A DNA stretch of 64,000 bases from Synechococcus sp. SB0662_bin_14 (lineage in GTDB: Bacteria > Cyanobacteriota > Cyanobacteriia > PCC-6307 > Cyanobiaceae): the NCBI GenBank assembly GCA_009840445.1, contig VXNS01000021.1, forward strand, positions 35,877 to 99,876. Reading direction: 5' to 3'. Position numbers and translations under genes: made by a program. A model generated the notes under the pieces. It was given only the letters and a program-made list of their open reading frames with translations. It did not search any database and was not told the origin of the DNA. Below are positions 58,626-64,000 of the stretch, one piece after another. Within the stretch, counting starts at the first letter, position 1. The number at the start of each line of letters is the position of its first letter.

Positions 58626-60197
58626 TCAGCGCGATACTGCGTCAACATCGCGCCAGCGCAGCAGTGCGCTCTTCAGGTTCTCCACCAGCGGCTGAACGTC
58701 GCTCTGCTGCTTCCCTGCCTCCAACCGCCCCACCACACGGGCGACGTCCGGTTCAGTCCGGCCCAGGGCGTCAGCCAGTTGGCGCAGCTTGGTTTTGGCA
58801 ATCCGGACCGATGGATCCGATGCAGAATCGTAGAGGGCGTCCAATTGACTTAGCTTTGCTGTAAGGTCGTCTTTGCTGAGACCCAGTGCTTTGGCCTCGC
58901 CAGCGGACAATCGCTGCAACGCCTGCCATACCCAGGCTTCCGGCAGCGTGCCGGGCAGAAAAAATACAGAATCGCTTGCCGCCTGTTCGCTGAGCTTCTC
59001 CGCCGCACGGCTGCCGCGCTTATCGCCGTCGAGAACGAAAATGAAGCTTTTGATCCGACCAAACTTCCGAAATGCGACGGCATGGGACGGGAACTCGTCC
59101 GCCCCTGTATCGCGACCGATGTGAACCGACTCCGTCCTCATCTCCAGATCGGGAAGCAGAACATCCAACACCCCTTGCAACATGCCTTCTGCAGCCTTGT
59201 CTTCGCAGAGCAGGTTGAGGGCGTCTCCCGAGCGGCCATAAAGGGCATTCTGGATAATGTCGCGATACGCAGGTCGAACCGTCACTTCACCTACCTGGTC
59301 GCGCTCGAGAAAGATGCGACCATTTCTCGGCACAGAGTCGAGCACCACGGGGCTATGGGTCGTGACGATGACTTGCAGGTCGTTGCGCAGTGCCAGTTGC
59401 TGCAATTGCGCCATGAGAAGCTGTTGCACCCAAGGATGCAATCCCGCTTCCAATTCGTCGATGAGGACGAGTGCCCCCTTGAGCTGGGCAATGTCCTGGG
59501 CCAAGCGCAGGATGGCCCGTTCACCGGCGGACATATGCAACTCCGAATAGGAGCCGCCACCGTCCTGGGCAGCAAAGAGTAGAGCCTTGCTCCCGCTGGA
59601 CAACCTCACCACCTCGGAATACCGAAACGGCAGCATCTGATGGGCAAGCTCCACCTGGGAAGCTGTCAGAGCCGTTTCCCTGGGCACTTGTGCTGAGCGG
59701 GACATGCCGAGGACACCGCGCACTTCCGACGGGTTGCTGAGATTGCTGAGGGTTCGAAGATAGACTGGCCGCTCCGGCTGGCTGGCGTTTTTGCGTCCGC
59801 CGAAGCTCCGATTCCAAACCTTGGAGCGCCGCCGCCACCGCATGGAGTGATGACCTTCCGGCGTTGCATACTCAAAATTAAGCACGACTTCATCCCTGTG
59901 ATCCTCGCGCCCCCCGTTCCTGGGACGGTAATCAGGAAACAGGGTAGAGGGAACAAAGTCCTTAACCCCAGCCCCGGGCACCCGGTAGGCGCAGGCGGCT
60001 GCAAACAGCACGGTTGACTTTCCACTGGCATTGCCACCGGCAATGACGCTCACCGGATAGTCAAACGTTGCCTTCAAGTTGTTGATGCCCCTTATGCCTT
60101 GCAGCCGGATCTCAGCAAGAAAGTGTGAAAAGTGGGGTTTTTTCCCCTGCAGTTGATTCCATAACTCTTGCAGACGCCTCTCGATGAAGGATGGCAC
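58626..60197 (-). CDS. OLD-type ATPase with C-terminal TOPRIM domain
   Basis: The product is 523 residues from a GTG start at 60197. SMC-like ATPase: Walker A G-G-N-A-S-G-K-S-T near residue 56, ABC-type signature L-H-M-S-A-G-E-R-A-I near 222, Walker B A-L-V-L-I-D-E-L-E-A-G-L-H-P near 240, and H-loop T-T-H-S-P. The last 200 residues contain TOPRIM-like acidic motifs: L-C-E-D-K near 330 and V-L-D-G-D-K near 388. This is the OLD-family layout (phage P2 Old, GajA). No GajB-like helicase or reverse transcriptase is adjacent. Possible anti-phage or DNA-repair role. Confidence 0.88.
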   Translation of the reverse strand: MPSFIERRLQELWNQLQGKKPHFSHFLAEIRLQGIRGINNLKATFDYPVSVIAGGNASGKSTVLFAAACAYRVPGAGVKDFVPSTLFPDYRPRNGGREDHRDEVVLNFEYATPEGHHSMRWRRRSKVWNRSFGGRKNASQPERPVYLRTLSNLSNPSEVRGVLGMSRSAQVPRETALTASQVELAHQMLPFRYSEVVRLSSGSKALLFAAQDGGGSYSELHMSAGERAILRLAQDIAQLKGALVLIDELEAGLHPWVQQLLMAQLQQLALRNDLQVIVTTHSPVVLDSVPRNGRIFLERDQVGEVTVRPAYRDIIQNALYGRSGDALNLLCEDKAAEGMLQGVLDVLLPDLEMRTESVHIGRDTGADEFPSHAVAFRKFGRIKSFIFVLDGDKRGSRAAEKLSEQAASDSVFFLPGTLPEAWVWQALQRLSAGEAKALGLSKDDLTAKLSQLDALYDSASDPSVRIAKTKLRQLADALGRTEPDVARVVGRLEAGKQQSDVQPLVENLKSALLRWRDVDAVSR

Positions 60198-60301
60198 GTC
60201 TTCGCCTCAACTGTACTGAATCTAGTGCAACGACTGGCCCACTGGATAGCAAGCTGCCATCACCGCTACAATGAACCCTGCCCATGCCGGATCTCTGGCG
60301 C

Positions 60302-60895
60302 TCAGCGACCGGATGGGTCCTCCGGTGCTGTAGCTTTCTTCCCGGGTTGCCACAGGTAACCCAGCCCGTAGCCAGCCAGAAGACCGCCTAGATGGGCCTC
60401 CCAGGCCAGGTTGGGCACAATCAGCGGCAGCGCAGCATTAACCAGCAGCCAAAAACCCAGTTGTTTCATCAGGTGCATCCCCCAAGGGGTGTGCCTCTGG
60501 CGGACAGCGGCAGCAAGCCACACCCCGAACAGCCCAAAAACGGCGCCGGAAGCACCCACGGCAACCGCGTCGGGATCGCCCAAAAGGAAAGAGAAGGCGC
60601 TCCCCGCCACGGCGCAAGCAGCCCACAGCAGGCCAAAACGCAATGGACCCAATCCCTGTTCCACCTGGGGACCCAAGTTGTAAAGGGCAAACATGTTGAA
60701 CGCCACGTGCATGAAGCCTGGGGCGTGGAGGAGAGTGACCGTCAACATTCGCCACCACTCTCCCTCTGCCACCAGCCAGTTGGCCAGGGCGAAACGCTCA
60801 AGAAGTTCGCTACGGAGTGGGGGCCAGAGCCAGCCCAGCAGGTGGATACCCACCGTGACTGCAATGATGCCGGTGGTGACAGGGGCGCTGGACAC
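60302..60895 (-). CDS. Rhomboid-family intramembrane serine protease
   Basis: The product is 197 residues with five or six membrane helices. Catalytic pair visible: G-A-S-G-A-V-F-G (Ser) near residue 115 and A-H-L-G-G (His) near 168, with the H-x-x-x-N of helix 2 in H-V-A-F-N-M-F. Start is GTG 60895. It sits 64 bases downstream of the amine oxidase, same strand. Substrates unknown. Confidence 0.93.
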   Translation of the reverse strand: MSSAPVTTGIIAVTVGIHLLGWLWPPLRSELLERFALANWLVAEGEWWRMLTVTLLHAPGFMHVAFNMFALYNLGPQVEQGLGPLRFGLLWAACAVAGSAFSFLLGDPDAVAVGASGAVFGLFGVWLAAAVRQRHTPWGMHLMKQLGFWLLVNAALPLIVPNLAWEAHLGGLLAGYGLGYLWQPGKKATAPEDPSGR

Positions 60896-60959
60896 GCAGG
60901 TTTGCGGTTTACCAGGCCACCATAAGTCCTGGACTTATCCCGGCTTGATAAAGTCTGCC

Positions 60960-62531
60960 TTAACGGGCAACGCTACGGTGGTGAATCCCATGCAAAGCCC
61001 CATGGGCTGAGAGGACAGCGCCTTCCTGCCAACCCGGCAGCGCCGTAATCTGGCTGCCGGCGAAATAAAACGGTCCATCAGGCTCCCGCAGCACAGCGGC
61101 GGCCTCCTCAACAGGTCCCGTTTCTCTGGCCCAGGCTCCTTTCTGAAGCGGCACGTTGAGCCAGGCCCGGCTGACCCCGCATTCCATCTCTGCTGTATAT
61201 CCGGGATGAAGTTTTTCCCCCTCTGCCAAGGCCCGCTCCAGTCGCTGGGCTCCTGTCATCTCGGAATAACGGAGACCAGGCTCACGGTCCCAGATATAAG
61301 CCCCAAGGACAACGCCCTTCTCCCGGTGATAACCGTTTGCGGGGTACCAAATCTGCGTAATGTCCTGATCCGTCCAGGAAATACCCCCATAGATGGCCTG
61401 GTCTTCTTCCCAGAACCGCCGCCGCGCCTGGAAGGCGATCTTCACTGATTCAACGAATTCAAGGGACTGGATTGCATGTTGGGTTCTGGAAGAGAAGTCG
61501 TTGGGGATATGCTTCAAGACGGGGGTGGGAATGGTGCAGATTGCGAAATCACCCTCAATGGCTTCCGTTGTCCCCTGGGCATTACGGAAGGTAATCCGCA
61601 CACCCGTATTGGTGCGACCCAGTTGCTGAACATGGCAGCCAAGGCGAACCAAATGTCCAATTCGCCTCTCAAATGCCTTGGGGATTGCATCCATCCCCCC
61701 AATCGGCTGGAACAGGGTGGGGTTCTGGTTGAGAAACTGGCTGAAATGCAGCTTGTACTCCCAGAAATCCGAGGTGAGCAGTTCACGGAAGTCAAGGGGC
61801 GTCTCCGGCTCACCGCCACCGGCAAGGCCGGCATTGCCACGCCCCCGATAGCCGGCCCGGCTGGAGCCTTCATAGGCAAGGCCATCCCCCTTCAGCCCGC
61901 CAAACTCCTGGAGCATCTTCAGGATTCGCTCCTTGTCTTCAGCCGTAAGTTCGCGATCCAATGCGCCACGATCCACGGCCTTGGCAAGCAGTTCCGCAAC
62001 GTAGCCCCGCACATCGGTCATGACGTGTCGCGCCCTGATGGGCTTGCCGGCAAAGGCGCGGCTGTCGTGGAAAAGCGCCCCACGGTTATCGTTGGTGAAG
62101 ACCTCCAGCTCGATGCCGAAGGCTTTGCAATAGCCCAGGAGCGCCCGGTGATGGTGGGGGATACGAGCGGGTCCCAGGTTGGCGTAGAGGTGATCCTTTT
62201 GGTCAAAGCAAACCTCCTGGCGCAAGGCGCCCTCGTGGAGGACATCGCCACCGCGCACGGTGAGATTGCGCCCGCCAACGCGCCCCGATGCCTCCAACAC
62301 CACGCAATCCCAGCCCGCCTGGGAGAGTTCCCAAGCAGCCACCAGTCCAGCAATGCCGGCCCCCAAAATCACCACCCGCTTCCCTTGGCCGGATCCGGCC
62401 GGAAGATCCAGTTCGGGTGTCTTGGCTGAGGCAGCCACAATGCCCAGCGCTTCCATGGTCCGGTAGGCGGCTGCCGAACCAGCGGCCGTGCCGATTGCCC
62501 GCAGGAGGAAGCGCCTGGTGATCCGTTGCAT
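60960..62531 (-). CDS. Tat-exported flavin monoamine/L-amino acid oxidase
   Basis: The product is 523 residues from ATG 62531. The N-terminus carries a twin-arginine signal I-T-R-R-F-L-L-R followed by a weakly hydrophobic Ala-rich stretch. The FAD loop is G-A-G-I-A-G-L near residue 58. Motifs G-R-V-G-G-R and the C-terminal F-A-G-S-Q are typical of amine-oxidase-type flavoproteins. It is probably periplasmic, oxidising amino acids or amines to release ammonia and H2O2. Substrate not inferable. Confidence 0.92.
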   Translation of the reverse strand: MQRITRRFLLRAIGTAAGSAAAYRTMEALGIVAASAKTPELDLPAGSGQGKRVVILGAGIAGLVAAWELSQAGWDCVVLEASGRVGGRNLTVRGGDVLHEGALRQEVCFDQKDHLYANLGPARIPHHHRALLGYCKAFGIELEVFTNDNRGALFHDSRAFAGKPIRARHVMTDVRGYVAELLAKAVDRGALDRELTAEDKERILKMLQEFGGLKGDGLAYEGSSRAGYRGRGNAGLAGGGEPETPLDFRELLTSDFWEYKLHFSQFLNQNPTLFQPIGGMDAIPKAFERRIGHLVRLGCHVQQLGRTNTGVRITFRNAQGTTEAIEGDFAICTIPTPVLKHIPNDFSSRTQHAIQSLEFVESVKIAFQARRRFWEEDQAIYGGISWTDQDITQIWYPANGYHREKGVVLGAYIWDREPGLRYSEMTGAQRLERALAEGEKLHPGYTAEMECGVSRAWLNVPLQKGAWARETGPVEEAAAVLREPDGPFYFAGSQITALPGWQEGAVLSAHGALHGIHHRSVAR

Positions 62532-62691
62532 GGCAAGCCCCACACAGAGTTTCTGGCAACTTACTCCACCTCCACTGGTGGCCAAGGCACCGCTGGCTCA
62601 GCCTGAAGGCCGTTGGCGGCAGTCACCAAGACCTTCAGAGGTTACAGAAGTGAGCAGGCTGTTCCCGCTTGCATGTGAAGGGTCGTGAAGA

Positions 62692-62721
62692 AGGTTGCGA
62701 TCCTTGATCGGATCGCAACCT
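62692..62721. terminator. Perfect 12-bp hairpin upstream of the transposase remnant
   Basis: AGGTTGCGATCC and GGATCGCAACCT form a perfect 12-bp stem with a six-base loop. It stands between the amine oxidase start and the IS256 fragment. It could be an end of the element or a transcription terminator of a lost gene. No T run. Confidence 0.45.
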
Positions 62722-62730
62722 CGTGCCACC

Positions 62731-63215
62731 ATGGGCATCGCCGTTGAGGCGGTCTTCGAAGAGGAGTTGGCTGCCTTCCTGGGTTGCGTGAAGTACGGTC
62801 GTGGCCAGGGTGAGTTGAAGGACCATCGCCATGGTCGGCGGGGGAGAGTCAACTCACCAGCCCCTTGGACACTGGAGACAGTGAGTGTGCCTCGTGCCCG
62901 GCTTCAGGACGGCTCAGGCCACAGCAGCGAGTGGCGCTAGACCACTGGGAGCCTTATCAACGTCGCATCAAGAGGGTGGAGGCGTTGATCATGTCGGCTT
63001 ACCTGGCAGACGTCAATACGCGGCAGGTCAAAAGGGTGTTATTTGCGTTGTTCAGGGGAGAGCCGTCGGCTTAAAGACATGGTAAGCCATGCTTTGGCGC
63101 AAGGTTCAGAGGCATTGCCAAGCATGGCGGAATCACAGCCTGGCAGAGGAAGGAATCGCGCATCTACTTCCAGACGGCATGGCGATTGTTCTAATCGTTC
63201 CCCTAGTTCCCCGAT
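62731..63215 (+). pseudogene. IS256-family (mutator-type) transposase remnant with frameshifts
   Basis: Successive plus-strand frames each keep family-like segments: E-A-V-F-E-E-E-L-A-A-F-L-G (62731 on), A-L-D-H-W-E-P-Y-Q-R-R and M-S-A-Y-L-A-D-V-N-T-R-Q-V-K (62934-63074), then W-R-K-V-Q-R-H-C-Q-A-W-R-N-H-S-L-A-E-E (63089 on). Each join needs a frame change. The order agrees with the N-terminal third of IS256 transposases. The DDE catalytic part is absent, so this is a dead fragment. Confidence 0.65.
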
Positions 63216-63448
63216 CCTTCGTCACTGGGGGCATGGTCAGTGCCAGGGCCGGATTTGGGTCGGGGTCCGTTGGGTCCAGAGCTAGGGCCAGGGCCAGGGA
63301 CACGGCCAGCAATTTCCCAGTGGTTAATTCTTGGGACGTTTTCGGATGTTTGGTCGCTATTACTGAGTGCTTTTGCAGGCTCAGTCGCTCCAAATACAAG
63401 CAAGCTGCACACAGCAGCTAAAGCAAAAAGTAGGCGATGGGGAGACAT
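63203..63448 (-). CDS. Small putative secreted protein
   Basis: An 81-residue ORF from ATG 63448. It has a good Sec signal peptide (L-L-F-A-L-A-A-V-C-S-L-L-V-F-G, likely cleaved near A-K-A-L-S) followed by a Gly/Pro-rich repetitive tail (P-G-P-G-P-S-S-G-P). The tail coincides with GGGCCA-type tandem repeats in DNA. Codon use of the tail is hard to judge. It overlaps the 3' end of the transposase remnant. Confidence 0.4.
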   Translation of the reverse strand: MSPHRLLFALAAVCSLLVFGATEPAKALSNSDQTSENVPRINHWEIAGRVPGPGPSSGPNGPRPKSGPGTDHAPSDEGSGN

Positions 63449-63821
63449 GGCTCAAGCATAGGACCTCTCCTCCACCAGCGCCACAAGCACCACAGATCTT
63501 CCTGTGGCCTTTAACCTTTCTTAATCTTTTTCAAAAATCCTTCCACTCTTCAATTACCTTCATTGCTCACCATTCTCATCCCCAAGGCGTGACCCAGCAG
63601 CCCCCAGCCCAGCGCTGAAGGGCATAGGGAAGATACCGAGCGCAGTGATGCGGACTGCTGGAGGATGGGAACTTCCCTGAGCCAGGCAGGAGCGTTCCAC
63701 CAGGGGCGGGACCCATAACCGAGGGAGTGATGTCTCCGCGTCTCGCACCCGGTCCCGTGGCCTGAGCCGGTGAACGACCGGGCGGGTGCTTAAGAGCACC
63801 CCCGTTGTTGAGGCGAGTGTG
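63449..63821. other. Non-coding stretch upstream of the secreted ORF and after the porin gene
   Basis: Roughly 370 bases, with ORFs that look like shadows. It contains the hairpin at 63784-63801. I considered a group II intron or structured RNA here and found no convincing domain V or boundary motifs. Confidence 0.35.
63784..63801 (-). terminator. Hairpin downstream of the outer-membrane protein gene
   Basis: GGGTGCT-TAAG-AGCACCC is a perfect 7-bp GC-rich stem with four-base loop, 20 bases past the stop codon of the minus-strand barrel gene. There is no U run directly after it, so termination efficiency is uncertain. Confidence 0.5.
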
Positions 63822-64000
63822 TCAGAAGGGGAAGAAGAAGCGTAGTCCGAGGGAATGATCCACGGCAGCGTCTGCGGAGGAGGTTTCCTGCCGTTGGCCT
63901 TCGAGGGAGAGTTCCCAGTCCTCGGCAGTGTGACCAGGCTGGGGAGCATAGGGCCTCAAAGCCCAGAGGATGCGGTAGGAGGTGGTGTCTGAAGCCAGCG
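63822..64000 (-). CDS. Outer-membrane beta-barrel protein, C-terminal fragment (runs off window)
   Basis: A minus-strand frame open from the window end to TGA at 63822-63824 encodes 58 residues ending in L-R-F-F-F-P-F. A terminal Phe after alternating hydrophobic residues (D-H-S-L-G-L-R-F-F-F-P-F) is the signal of outer-membrane barrels for insertion by BamA. The preceding S-Y-R-I-L-W-A-L-R-P-Y and D-W-E-L-S-L-E-G-Q-R have alternating barrel-strand pattern. This could be a porin or an autotransporter barrel. The rest of the gene lies beyond 64000. Confidence 0.7.
   Translation of the reverse strand, partial: LASDTTSYRILWALRPYAPQPGHTAEDWELSLEGQRQETSSADAAVDHSLGLRFFFPF

Noticed and set aside
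63560..63949. 129-codon minus-strand ORF near the window end
   Set aside because: It overlaps the barrel gene's C-terminal frame and the terminator-like hairpin, and its composition is Pro/Arg/Ser-rich without domain signal. It is a shadow.
63600..64000. Possible group II intron or other structured RNA
   Set aside because: No domain V hairpin, no GTGCG-type 5' end and no reverse transcriptase were seen, and the barrel protein's C-terminus explains the right part.

Overview
The window is a densely packed, mostly GC-rich bacterial chromosome segment from a cyanobacterium. The clearest evidence is the aerobic Mg-protoporphyrin cyclase acsF, ferredoxin-dependent glutamate synthase, a high-light-inducible protein, a fused NADPH-thioredoxin reductase (NTRC), a CAAD/CURT1-like thylakoid protein, an MPBQ/MSBQ-type methyltransferase, a BicA-type bicarbonate transporter and several cyanobacterial DUF families (DUF2996, DUF3288, DUF3386, DUF3188, DUF6447). 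Gene order (truA-rplM-rpsI-rpmE-prfA; rpsL-rpsG-fusA-tuf-rpsJ) and protein style fit the marine Synechococcus/Prochlorococcus/Cyanobium clade. The restriction-modification genes, mobile-element remnants and a porin/autotransporter-like fragment would suit a host-associated Synechococcus such as the sponge symbiont lineage, but that is inference.

Layout. 1-2.7 kb: the end of truA, then ribosomal proteins L13, S9, L31 and release factor 1. 2.7-5.5 kb: an HNH nuclease gene, then an accessory insertion holding an SPPY-type DNA methyltransferase and a restriction enzyme very similar to NgoMIV. 5.5-11.2 kb: lepA, fmt and the TldE/TldD protease pair, all on the minus strand. 11.2-13.5 kb: a gene-poor patch with two related MITE-like elements on either side of an AT-rich, frameshifted membrane-protein gene, a small membrane ORF and a palindromic element. 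13.5-23.8 kb: acsF, DUF2996, ubiX, gyrA, a HcyBio/DUF39 protein, CAAD, YggT, HLIP, an RNA-binding protein, NTRC and infA. 23.8-30.8 kb: Fd-GOGAT, a secreted phosphodiester glycosidase-domain protein and a HesB/IscA-like protein. 30.8-35.6 kb: the str operon with rpsJ. 35.6-43.7 kb: Lon-domain protein, methyltransferase, M20 amidohydrolase, TPR protein, ruvB, tRNA-Ser(GGA), ferredoxin, inositol monophosphatase and htpG. 43.8-49.3 kb: bacterial-type ferredoxin, hisZ with a duplicated C-terminal unit, cyanase, bicA, a DCC protein and a periplasmic-type protein. 49.4-62.5 kb: SPFH protein, moeA, two half-size ABC exporters, a DegT aminotransferase, a thioredoxin-like protein, an OLD-type ATPase/TOPRIM protein, a rhomboid protease and a Tat-exported amine oxidase. 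62.7-64 kb: a decayed IS256-family transposase, a small secreted ORF and the 3' end of an outer-membrane beta-barrel gene that runs off the window.

Most of the window is housekeeping: translation (initiation, elongation, termination, formylation), nitrogen assimilation (Fd-GOGAT, with cyanase feeding ammonia to it), carbon supply (BicA), pigment synthesis (AcsF) and redox control (NTRC, ferredoxins). The accessory signal is concentrated at 3.2-5.5, 11.3-13.5, 58.6-60.2 and 62.7-64 kb.
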